Of a DNA stretch of 16,709 nucleotides, positions 1-5,794 are shown piece after piece. The position numbers and the translations under genes are program-made. The notes beneath the pieces were generated by a model, which was not told the DNA's origin, made no database searches, and saw only the letters and a program-made list of their open reading frames with translations. The stretch spans positions 1-16,709 of the forward strand of contig JAAZAW010000130.1 in the NCBI GenBank assembly GCA_012514125.1, read 5' to 3'. This DNA comes from Phycisphaerae bacterium. Lineage in GTDB: Bacteria; Planctomycetota; Phycisphaerae; JAAYCJ01. Each line of letters begins with the position of its first letter. The first letter of the stretch is position 1.

Positions 1-464
1 GGTGTCATAAATACACCGTGCCATCCCAATTCTCCCAATCCGGCAGCCACGCCCGCATATCGATGTACCAAATCCGGAGCGAAAGGATGATCTATGTCTT
101 TGTAGGGCCTGAATCGCCAAATATTGGATGATGCAATCGGAAGACTTTTATGCCCTTGTTTTTCCAGAAAACGGGCCACCCAAAATGCGATATGCTCCAT
201 ACGATGATTCATCCCCGTTCCGCTCTGGTTCATTCCGTAGAGATCATACTGATGAAGCCGATATTCCTTTTCCATGAGTTCCATGGACGCATCGAGAAAA
301 TACGTCGCGACCACCACCACGGATCTGGCGGTCGGCAACAACCCCTTGGGACTGAGCATCAGAGGAGCATTGCTGAATCGTTCAACAGAAGCAATTCCCA
401 CCAGATCGGCACCACGTTCTTTGGCCAGGTTTTTGATTTGAAGTGTCAAATGATCGTTTAACAT
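1..464 (-). CDS. QueG-like 4Fe-4S protein, N-terminal part (cut by window edge)
   Basis: The visible 154 residues start at ATG 464-462, after AAAAGGAC on the minus strand. The reading frame stays open to base 1, so the C-terminal half is missing. The segment AKERGADLVGIA (about residues 14-25), the stretch ARSVVVVATYF (about 48-58) and the late motif HRYAGVAAGLGELGW (about 133-147) are the pattern of the epoxyqueuosine reductase (QueG)-like N-terminal domain that precedes a double 4Fe-4S ferredoxin domain. The cysteine-rich part would lie outside the window, so iron-sulfur binding is inferred from the family. True QueG reduces epoxyqueuosine in tRNA with cobalamin, but many relatives of this shape have unknown substrates. 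Its divergent AraC regulator suggests an inducible job rather than constitutive tRNA modification. Family assignment is fairly secure; the function is open. Confidence 0.7.
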   Translation of the reverse strand, partial: MLNDHLTLQIKNLAKERGADLVGIASVERFSNAPLMLSPKGLLPTARSVVVVATYFLDASMELMEKEYRLHQYDLYGMNQSGTGMNHRMEHIAFWVARFLEKQGHKSLPIASSNIWRFRPYKDIDHPFAPDLVHRYAGVAAGLGELGWHGVFMT

Positions 465-558
465 AGTTGTCCTTTTCGATTAATTAGGATTTCACTGTAC
501 ACGAATCCATCTTAGAACTTTCTGCCATTCTCGTCCATGTATATTATCATTAAAGGAC

Positions 559-586
559 TGGACAATATCGATATACGTCGTATAAT
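559..586 (+). promoter_or_regulatory. Sigma-70-type promoter with overlapping palindromes, for the AraC-family gene
   Basis: A -35 box TGGACA (559-564) and a -10 box TATAAT (581-586) are 16 bases apart, predicting transcription from about 593. Two perfect palindromes overlap the spacer and -10: ATATCGATAT (565-574) and TATACG-T-CGTATA (572-584). The second covers the start of the -10 box, as an operator would. The site lies in the 465-630 gap between the divergent Fe-S protein and regulator genes. Confidence 0.5.
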
Positions 587-630
587 AAACAAAAAATAAC
601 TTGTTTGGTTCAGCTCCGGAAGGTAGTTTA

Positions 631-1470
631 TTGGCCCAAATAAATCAAATCAGCGAATATTTATTGAATCTTAACCTTCAGATCTCTTTGTCATCGAGGG
701 GAGCAGGTGCTGGATATTATCGATTTGGTACGGAATGGAACTATCCGCGGGCTAACGTCCCCTACAATCGACTCTATTTGATGGATAGCGGATATGCCCA
801 AGTGACCTGCCGGGGACGTAAATATGCTCTTGTTCCAGGAAAAGCCTATCTACTGCCAAGTTATACGGATATTGCACTTCACTGCCCGGAGAAAATGACT
901 CAATGGCGTACGCATTTCCATCTTCGCATCTTTGGCGGAATCGATCTCTTGGAATTTGCCACACTGCCCAAATGGGAATTGGATGCCCCACCGGGTTATC
1001 GGGAAACTTTTGAAAAGCTAATCTCTACCATGCCTCCGAAAACCGTACGAGATATTGTCCTGGCCTTAAAATATTTGACGAATTTACTGGATCCGTTTTT
1101 GGAGGGAATGGATGTCCAATCATTGATTCGGCATATCAATGAAAAAATTGTATTTGAGCCGGTTCTGAATCTGATTGAGCTTAAATTAAACAGCCCGATC
1201 ACTCTTTCGGAAATGGCAGACACAATGGGATATTGTCCTGATCACTTCAGTAAATTATTTTCAAAAACTTTCAACTGTACCCCCTACCACTTCCTCCTTC
1301 GGCGACGTCTGGATTTGGCCAAACATCTCCTGGAAACCACGCTTTTATCCATTAAGGAAATTTCTGTACGAAGCGGCTTTAGCGATCCGTTTTATTTTTC
1401 GAGAATCTTCAAAAAAATAGAACGCTGCACTCCCTCGGAGTATCGTGAGCGGTTTTCCCTTTGTTCATGA
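631..1470 (+). CDS. AraC-family transcriptional regulator
   Basis: A 279-residue protein if it starts at TTG 631. That start is chosen because GGAAGG (618-623) lies seven bases upstream, whereas the earlier in-frame TTG at 601 has no ribosome binding site and lies only about 8 bases after the predicted transcription start. The N-terminal half looks like a cupin-type ligand-binding domain of AraC proteins (RLYLMDSGYAQV, then ALVPGKAYLLPS). The C-terminal hundred residues carry two helix-turn-helix units: ITLSEMADTMGYCPDHFSKLF (from about residue 190), then LLSIKEISVRSGFSDPFYFS (from about 238), ending in the typical CTPSEYRERF. It probably senses a small molecule and controls its own promoter and the divergent QueG-like gene. 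The ligand cannot be read from the sequence. This gene is more AT-rich than der and carA. Confidence 0.9.
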   Translation: MAQINQISEYLLNLNLQISLSSRGAGAGYYRFGTEWNYPRANVPYNRLYLMDSGYAQVTCRGRKYALVPGKAYLLPSYTDIALHCPEKMTQWRTHFHLRIFGGIDLLEFATLPKWELDAPPGYRETFEKLISTMPPKTVRDIVLALKYLTNLLDPFLEGMDVQSLIRHINEKIVFEPVLNLIELKLNSPITLSEMADTMGYCPDHFSKLFSKTFNCTPYHFLLRRRLDLAKHLLETTLLSIKEISVRSGFSDPFYFSRIFKKIERCTPSEYRERFSLCS

Positions 1471-1599
1471 TATACGGCTATGGACCATTCGGAACAGCCA
1501 CGAATGACACTTCCTTCAGGATACTATAAAAAATCTCCATCCGCGATCATGGAATTTCCTTTTTAAACTCTTGCAACTCCGGGGACACCTGTTCGTTTC

Positions 1600-2493
1600 T
1601 CATTCCTTCCTCCCCCAAATACAAAAGGTCTCATCGGACGCTTCAATAATATGCCCCTCGATCCCCATCGCCTCGAATGTGGATTTCCACCACCTTCGAG
1701 ACGGATACGCCACCCGATGAGCCGACTGATGACGACCCCGATAACGAAAATTCAATTGCCGACCCGTCAATTCACAGACCAACGAATTAACAACACCAAA
1801 TCCGCCAAAAACCCGCCCCTTGATCCCCCCGTTCTTACATAACTTCCCCCAGCCACAACCAAACGATTCCACCACAAGCCACAAAACACCCCCCCTTCGC
1901 AACAAGGCAATCATATTCCGAATCGCCTTTCGAATCGAAACATGGTTGATCACAAGCCGGCAAAAAATAAAATCCGTGCTTTCCGGCGGAAAAAGATGAT
2001 CCAGCTCTTCCATACATCCATGAAAAACCTGCGGCGGAGTCATCTTCTCCCGCTGGGCCAGAACTTTCCCGATCTCGATATATTCCTTGCGAATCTCCAG
2101 CCCACGGACCGATCTGGCATAAGGCTTAAACTCCCAAAGCCAGCGACCGATACTGCACCCAAGATCGAGAACATCCCTCCCCGCAATCCATTCCTCCGAG
2201 GGACGCGGTGGCGGCATGACACGGCCATTGTCAACCCAATTGCAATACTCTTTGGAAATATTCCCCACAAGATACCCCGACGCCGAAAGCGCCAACCCCA
2301 TCATATCCGATCGCCCCCCTCCTTTCGGAACCACCAGACCAAGCTCCCGGGCCTTATGCCCGATTTCATCCGCCTCTTCCGCAGTCAAATCCGACACCTG
2401 CCGCCCCAGATAAACATCCCGCATATACTGAAGAAATTGAAACCCCGAATCGCCCGCCACCGTATCACAAACCGCAAAAATGGAATCATCCAT
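1600..2493 (-). CDS. Class I SAM-dependent methyltransferase
   Basis: The 297-residue frame from ATG 2493 has a purine-rich run (TGGGGGG) ending six bases upstream. An in-frame GTG at 2547 would add 18 residues, but its ribosome site is poorer and those residues do not look like a domain. The SAM-binding motif I, DVLDLGCSIG, is at residues 107-116. It is followed by an acidic motif II (GLEIRKEYIEIG), the STDFIFCRLVINHV strand and a GGVLWLVVESFG strand, so the Rossmann-fold core is complete. About 100 residues precede the core and a basic, tryptophan-containing tail follows (YPSRRWWKSTF). The substrate is unknown. It lies downstream of rnpB on the same strand, but a terminator separates them. 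The coding strand is strongly G-rich (60 plus-strand bases at 2281-2340 hold 29 C and 9 G), unlike der and carA. Confidence 0.85.
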   Translation of the reverse strand: MDDSIFAVCDTVAGDSGFQFLQYMRDVYLGRQVSDLTAEEADEIGHKARELGLVVPKGGGRSDMMGLALSASGYLVGNISKEYCNWVDNGRVMPPPRPSEEWIAGRDVLDLGCSIGRWLWEFKPYARSVRGLEIRKEYIEIGKVLAQREKMTPPQVFHGCMEELDHLFPPESTDFIFCRLVINHVSIRKAIRNMIALLRRGGVLWLVVESFGCGWGKLCKNGGIKGRVFGGFGVVNSLVCELTGRQLNFRYRGRHQSAHRVAYPSRRWWKSTFEAMGIEGHIIEASDETFCIWGRKE

Positions 2494-2571
2494 GAGTGCC
2501 CCCCCAGATAAAATAGTTTCACTCCCGCAGAACGTTAGCCGTTTCACAGCCCCATTTTCACTGATTAAATC

Positions 2572-2600
2572 ATCGTATCACACCAAACAGCGATCAACAA
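2572..2600 (-). promoter_or_regulatory. Possible promoter of the methyltransferase gene
   Basis: On the minus strand TTGTTG (2600-2595) and TACGAT (2577-2572) are 17 bases apart, predicting a start near 2565. It lies between the rnpB terminator and the methyltransferase start, where a promoter is required. The matches to consensus are modest. Confidence 0.35.
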
Positions 2601-2616
2601 GAGGGTCTCCCCTGAT

Positions 2617-2638
2617 AAAAAAAGAGGCGAAGCGCCTC
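2617..2638 (-). terminator. Intrinsic terminator of rnpB, overlapping helix P1
   Basis: On the minus strand GAGGCG-CTT-CGCCTC (2638-2624) is followed directly by seven T (2623-2617). The first arm of this hairpin is also part of the 3' strand of RNase P RNA helix P1 (2639-2627), so the two structures exclude each other. Confidence 0.8.
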
Positions 2639-3162
2639 ATAAGCCGAATTCTGTTATTACACAAACGTGTAATTATGCTACACAAACGTGAAACTTTAGT
2701 TACACAAATGCGTAACTTCACCGATGAAATTACACAAACATGAAACTAATCTTTCGTAAAATGTAGCGTTTTATTACACGAATGTGTAACAGATGATCAT
2801 TTATCTGCGCCTGACGTTACCGTCAGGCTCTAGCGGCCTACCCGGAGCTTGGCGAGCCGGGCCGACTCGCATCGACTCAAAAAGTCGATTCGCCCCTTAT
2901 TTGGCCTTGCTGGCGGTGGGGTTTACCCTGCCGACTCCGTCACCGGAATCGCGGTGAAGCTCTTACCTCACCATTTCACCCTTACCGGCGGCGCCTCTTT
3001 TCAGAGGCACCGCTTAGGCGGTATATTTTCTGTGGCACTTTCCCTGGGGTCGCCCCCGGTGGACGTTATCCACCACCGCGCCCTGTCCAGTTCGGACTTT
3101 CCTCCCAGCCGGCCAACAAAAAAATCAACGGCCTGACTGAGCGATCATCTGAGGCACTTCGC
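2627..3162 (-). ncRNA. rnpB: RNase P RNA, bacterial class A, with an insertion in J2/4
   Basis: This is the catalytic RNA of RNase P, which removes 5' leaders from pre-tRNA. On the minus strand one can read the conserved GAGGAAAGTCCG, then GGTAAGGGTGAAA, GGTAAGAGC, GCAAGGCCAAATA, CGGGTAGGCCGCTAGAG and AGATAAATGATCATC, in the order of class A RNAs. Helix P1 is 13 base pairs between 3162-3150 and 2639-2627, with one G-U pair. Helix P2 pairs CAGATGATC near the 5' end with GATCATCTG (2798-2790). The conserved 3' segment ACAGAATTCGGCTTAT (2654-2639) supplies the second P4 strand: its TTCGG pairs with CCGAA of GTCCGAAC, where Escherichia coli has CCCGG and CCGGG, so the pairing is conserved by compensatory change. 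The RNA is about 536 nt because about 134 extra nucleotides lie between P2 and this 3' segment. The 5' end fits a -10 box seven bases upstream. Confidence 0.93.
2657..2789 (-). repeat. Five short palindromic units inserted within rnpB
   Basis: In RNA sense the units are TTACACATTCGTGTAA (2789-2774), TTTCATGTTTGTGTAA (2745-2730), TTACGCATTTGTGTAA (2715-2700), TTTCACGTTTGTGTAG (2693-2678) and TTACACGTTTGTGTAA (2672-2657). The first and last have perfect 6-base arms around a 4-base loop and bound the insertion exactly. The three inner ones keep GTGTAA or GTGTAG on the 3' side but drift on the 5' side. Gaps between units are 28, 14, 6 and 5 bases. In RNA each intact unit can form a 6-bp hairpin. 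Confidence 0.85.
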
Positions 3163-3168
3163 ACCTTA

Positions 3169-3174
3169 ATTATA
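3169..3174 (-). promoter_or_regulatory. -10 box of the rnpB promoter
   Basis: A perfect TATAAT lies on the minus strand seven bases upstream of the first base of helix P1 (3162), as expected for a transcript starting at the mature 5' end. No good -35 box is visible (CTTTAT at the expected distance). Confidence 0.65.
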
Positions 3175-3247
3175 GCCGCCAAGCCTGTTTAATAAAGTAA
3201 AATGACAAGCCCATCGCATTCCGGCCTATTTTGTATTTTTACGAAAC

Positions 3248-3465
3248 TCAAATTCCGCCGGGCAAATCGAAAAAGGTGCGAAACCAGTCTTCGTCGGCCT
3301 GGGCGTAATCTTCACAAATTCGGTAAAGCATTCGAGGTCCGCCAGTGTCGCACAGACGACGATGACGAGAATATCGTGCAGTTTATGCGAGACTTTTCCG
3401 AGTTGTCGCGGGTCGGGCATGTCGTGAAAAATGCGCAGCAAAGCCGTCTGAGCCGATTCGGTCAT
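3248..3465 (-). pseudogene. ISAs1-family transposase, 5' fragment with a frameshift
   Basis: The frame starts at ATG 3465 after an excellent ribosome site (AAGGAGG, six bases away) and reads LLRIFHDMPDPRQLGKVSHK, then LHDILVIVVCATLADLECFT. This is the N-terminal signature of ISAs1-type (DDE) transposases. Near 3309-3312 the frame shifts by one base: the following bases in the neighbouring frame give DYAQADEDWFRTFFDLPGGI, which continues the family pattern and then meets a TGA at 3250-3248. Only about 72 residues of a transposase normally several hundred long remain, and no catalytic DDE residues are present. No inverted repeat or target duplication was recognised. It lies just upstream of the rnpB promoter. 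The rest of 3163-3585 shows no other gene. Confidence 0.75.
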
Positions 3466-3585
3466 GATCGCCTCCTTGAGATAGAGCGTTTAAATGAGTT
3501 TATGGATGGATCGATCGCAAATCTTAATAAATATTAAAATTAAACATGCCCTTCATGCGATTGCCCTGAAAAATCAACCAAAAAT

Positions 3586-3614
3586 TTGCATTTCCATAAA
3601 AAATATGTTATACT
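3586..3614 (+). promoter_or_regulatory. Plus-strand promoter-like site with no clear gene
   Basis: TTGCAT (3586-3591) and TATACT (3609-3614) are 17 bases apart in an AT-rich stretch, predicting a start near 3621. The transcript would begin at once with the hairpin at 3623-3641 and run toward der, 550 bases away. No plus-strand gene is evident in between, so this could serve a small RNA, a long der leader, or be chance. Confidence 0.35.
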
Positions 3615-3622
3615 TATATTAA

Positions 3623-3641
3623 GGAAGCCCCCAAAGCTTCC
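3623..3641 (-). terminator. Hairpin, possibly a terminator for the minus-strand small frame
   Basis: GGAAGC (3623-3628) and GCTTCC (3636-3641) form a perfect 6-bp stem. On the minus strand it lies about 20 bases after the stop of the small frame 3660-3917 and is followed by TTAATAT, a weak tail for an intrinsic terminator. Confidence 0.35.
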
Positions 3642-3659
3642 CAGAGTCGCACTCCCGGC

Positions 3660-3917
3660 TCATTCTTCAAAACCCAAACCTTTTCCGCCACTCTTTTCCG
3701 GAACCTTCTCATGACTTCTGACAAAAACATGATTACAATCCAGTTTCATCCACGTTTCCCCCTCGGCCACAGGCCGATCTTCCCAAAGCCCAAAGCCAAA
3801 AGCCCAGAGCCTGTTTTCCCCCTCCATTTCGTACAAAATGTATTTTTCCCCCCTGGCACCCCAAAAAACCACGATTTTTTCCTCCGCCAACATCCGGATT
3901 TTGTACAAAATGTACAA
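3660..3917 (-). CDS. Small hypothetical protein, uncertain
   Basis: An 85-residue frame beginning at TTG 3917, or 77 residues from ATG 3893; neither start has a convincing spaced ribosome site. The sequence looks protein-like: YILYKI near residue 2, YILYEM near residue 27, then LWAFGFGLWEDRP and ETWMKLDCNHVFV, with a lysine- and glycine-rich tail. Its C-terminal half resembles the neighbouring frame 3945-4088. The coding strand is G-rich like the methyltransferase on the same strand. A second minus-strand frame and a plus-strand frame are also open over this segment, so coding is not proven. I recognise no family. It could also be a dispersed repeat or a gene remnant. Confidence 0.35.
   Translation of the reverse strand: MYILYKIRMLAEEKIVVFWGARGEKYILYEMEGENRLWAFGFGLWEDRPVAEGETWMKLDCNHVFVRSHEKVPEKSGGKGLGFEE
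3831..3917. repeat. Direct repeat GTACAAAATGTA, one copy within a longer palindrome
   Basis: GTACAAAATGTA occurs at 3831-3842 and 3903-3914, 72 bases apart (24 codons). The second copy is within the perfect inverted repeat TTGTACA-AAA-TGTACAA (3901-3917). On the minus strand the two copies encode the YILY segments of the small frame. Confidence 0.6.
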
Positions 3918-3944
3918 TCCCCTCTCACGCCAAAGGAGAAGTTG

Positions 3945-4088
3945 TCATGTAAAATAAAAATTTGTCATATCAAATTTCATCCATTCAGGTTCTTCCAAAG
4001 GCAGGGTAGGTTTTCCGAAATCCACCATTGGGTTCACCGCCAACCATCGTCCCCGCCTCACCGCAATGTACAGGCAACCACATCTCAA
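3945..4088 (-). CDS. Very small hypothetical frame resembling its neighbour
   Basis: A frame of at most 47 residues, from TTG 4088 to TGA 3947-3945, with no good ribosome site. Its last 42 residues start LYIAVRRGRWLAV and include GKPTLPLEEPEWMKFDM and NFYFT. They align by eye with the end of the frame at 3660-3917: a YI start, a central W, a P, then E-x-WMK-(F/L)-D. This points to a duplicated short module or to one decayed gene now split by a stop and a frame change. It ends 27 bases before the next frame starts. The start lies in the der promoter region, so expression is doubtful. Confidence 0.25.
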   Translation of the reverse strand: MRCGCLYIAVRRGRWLAVNPMVDFGKPTLPLEEPEWMKFDMTNFYFT

Positions 4089-4111
4089 TTACTACCGCGT
4101 TCTCAACTTTC

Positions 4112-4139
4112 TTGCTTTAAACTCAAAAAACGTTAAAAT
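4112..4139 (+). promoter_or_regulatory. Promoter of der
   Basis: TTGCTT (4112-4117) and TAAAAT (4134-4139) are 16 bases apart, predicting a start near 4146, about 28 bases before the der start codon. AGGA (4165-4168) precedes the ATG. Confidence 0.5.
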
Positions 4140-4173
4140 AACCTTTTTGTAACTTTGTAGATTAGGAACAGGT

Positions 4174-5496
4174 ATGTCGCTACCCGTAGTTGCCATTGTA
4201 GGCCGACCCAATGTCGGTAAAAGTACCCTCTTCAACCGCCTGATTGGACGGATGATCAGTATTGTAGACGATCGTCCGGGCATCACCCGCGATCGTCTGA
4301 GTGAAATCTGCCAGGTCGGCGAACGTTATTTTGAACTCGTCGATACCGGCGGCTTTGGCATCGAAGAACTCGACAAACTTAGCGAACAAGTCGAAAAGCA
4401 AATCAAATTAGCCATCGAACGTGCCGACCTTGTCCTGTTCGTTGTAGACGCCCAAGCCGGTATCACACCTCTCGATTCCAAACTTGCCAATATCCTGCGA
4501 ACGCAGAACAAACCGATTCTGCTCCTCGCCAACAAAGCCGACAACAGAACCCTGGGCTATCAGTCTTCCGTATTCCTGAAATTCGGCATGGGCGAGCCGA
4601 TGCCGCTTTCCGCGCTTCACGGAACGGGCAAAGATTCACTCTTTGAAGCGATTCTCGAACGCCTGGACCACGAACTTACCGCCCCGCCCTCACCGATCAT
4701 GCGGCTTGCTCTCGTCGGCGCCCGAAACGTCGGCAAGAGCACTTTCATCAACGCCCTGGCTGGTGAAGATCGGGTGATTGTCAGCGAAATTCCCGGCACA
4801 ACCCGCGACGCGGTCGATGTCCGATTCGAAATCGACGGCAAGACTTTCCTCGCTATCGATACCGCCGGTGTGATGAAAAAAGGAAAAATTCGCGAAGATG
4901 TCGATTTCTACAGCTCCGTCCGGGCTGAACGATCGATCCGCCGGGCCGATGTGGTCCTGCTGCTGATCGACGCCGCCGAACCGGTGGGGCAGGTCACCAA
5001 AAAGCTTGCCGGCTATATTGCCGAAAACTTCAAACCCTGCGTGATCGTCATCAACAAATGGGACCTTGCCCAGGGCAAAGCCGACCTGGAAGATTATCAT
5101 GCCTACGTCGAAAAAGTCCTCCCAGGCTTGCCTTACGCTCCAATCAGCCTGACCTCCGCGTTTGATGGTACGAACATCCGTGCCACGGTCAAACTGGCGG
5201 AAAACCTCTTCCAGCAGGCTAAAACACGCGTTTCCACCGGCGAACTTAATCGCGCCATCGAAAAAATTCGCGACGCCAAACCGCCCAGCGCCTCCAAAAA
5301 ACGAGGGTATCCCAAATTTTACTACGCCACCCAAATCGATGTCTGTCCCCCGACGATCATCATGTTCGTCAACGATACCGAAGCCTTCGGTACCGAATAC
5401 CAGCGTTACGTCATCAATCGCATGCGAGAACTTTTACCCTTTAAGGAAGTGCCGATTCGCCTGATTATCCGTCAGCGATCTGAAAAACAAATTTGA
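4174..5496 (+). CDS. der: Ribosome-biogenesis GTPase Der (EngA)
   Basis: A 440-residue protein of normal length for Der, an essential double GTPase that helps mature the 50S subunit. The first GTPase domain has GRPNVGKST (residues 10-18), DRPGITRD, DTGG and NKAD. The second has GARNVGKST (182-190), an IPGTTRDAVD switch, DTAG, KKGKI and NKWD. The C-terminal KH-like domain ends with the family pattern PTIIMFVNDTEAF, YQRYVINRMRE and VPIRLIIRQR. No key residue is missing. AGGA precedes the ATG at a good distance. It appears monocistronic, as about 490 non-coding bases follow. The coding strand is C-rich, consistent with lying on the lagging-type strand in this half of the window. Confidence 0.97.
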   Translation: MSLPVVAIVGRPNVGKSTLFNRLIGRMISIVDDRPGITRDRLSEICQVGERYFELVDTGGFGIEELDKLSEQVEKQIKLAIERADLVLFVVDAQAGITPLDSKLANILRTQNKPILLLANKADNRTLGYQSSVFLKFGMGEPMPLSALHGTGKDSLFEAILERLDHELTAPPSPIMRLALVGARNVGKSTFINALAGEDRVIVSEIPGTTRDAVDVRFEIDGKTFLAIDTAGVMKKGKIREDVDFYSSVRAERSIRRADVVLLLIDAAEPVGQVTKKLAGYIAENFKPCVIVINKWDLAQGKADLEDYHAYVEKVLPGLPYAPISLTSAFDGTNIRATVKLAENLFQQAKTRVSTGELNRAIEKIRDAKPPSASKKRGYPKFYYATQIDVCPPTIIMFVNDTEAFGTEYQRYVINRMRELLPFKEVPIRLIIRQRSEKQI

Positions 5497-5523
5497 CCCG
5501 ACCGTATTCACAACACTTCCGGT

Positions 5524-5563
5524 CCTGCCGGCAGGCTCGGTCGCCGAGTCTGTCGAAGCGACC
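5524..5563. repeat. Two adjacent REP-like palindromes after der
   Basis: CCTGCCGGCAGG (5524-5535) is a perfect 12-bp palindrome. Four bases later GGTCGC (5539-5544) and GCGACC (5558-5563) bracket a 13-base centre containing TGTCGAA. The second resembles the GGTCGC...TGTCGAAGCGACC intergenic palindrome that I recall from many unrelated bacteria. There is no T-run, so this is a poor intrinsic terminator for der. Confidence 0.65.
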
Positions 5564-5695
5564 TAGCGTTTAGCAACTAAAATACCCTTAACTTTCCTCT
5601 GGACCCGAAATGATGCCGTCGTGGATATGTTTCCAACAGATCACCTCTACCTTCCAACTCTTGACAACTTTCCTCAACTTTTCAGCGTATTTCAT

Positions 5696-5724
5696 TTGAA
5701 TTTCCCCATTTCCATCGCTATGCT
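5696..5724 (+). promoter_or_regulatory. Possible carA promoter
   Basis: TTGAAT (5696-5701) and TATGCT (5719-5724) are 17 bases apart, each matching consensus at four of six positions. The same -10 sequence is found before the gene at 11134. Transcription from about 5731 would give carA a leader of roughly 255 bases containing the tandem repeat and hairpins described below. Confidence 0.35.
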
Positions 5725-5772
5725 GTTACAGAATTTGGCCTGGGCAGGATTTTGACGGTTCAGGCGGCATAG

Positions 5773-5794
5773 AATTAACGAAAAATTAACGAAA
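5773..5794. repeat. 11-bp tandem repeat, two copies
   Basis: AATTAACGAAA is repeated exactly head to tail (5773-5783 and 5784-5794) in the carA leader region, on one helical face. It could be a binding site or chance in AT-rich DNA. Confidence 0.6.

Noticed and set aside
601..630. Upstream TTG start for the AraC-family gene
   Set aside because: It has no ribosome site and is about 8 bases from the predicted transcript start, while TTG 631 has GGAAGG at ideal spacing.
2657..2789. The palindromic units as a CRISPR array, plasmid iterons or operator sites
   Set aside because: Spacers of 5 to 28 bases are too short and uneven for CRISPR, there are no cas genes, and the array is inside the transcribed rnpB between P2 and the conserved 3' core. 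An extra protein-binding role is not excluded.
2849..3136. Plus-strand open frame of 95 codons
   Set aside because: It lies wholly over the antisense of the RNase P RNA, whose conserved motifs explain the sequence.
2790..3152. rnpB ending right after P2 at about 2790
   Set aside because: This was my first boundary. It leaves out the conserved ACAGAA..CGGCTTAT segment and the partner of P1, both of which are found further on, next to the terminator.
3711..4136. Plus-strand open frame of 141 codons before der
   Set aside because: It is rich in Pro, Phe, His and Lys without domain pattern, and the start has no ribosome site. The minus-strand frames look more protein-like.
5661..5666. Perfect TTGACA as a carA promoter -35 box
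   Set aside because: No acceptable -10 box lies 15 to 19 bases downstream (AGCGTA at 17). The TTGAAT/TATGCT pair at 5696-5724 is better.
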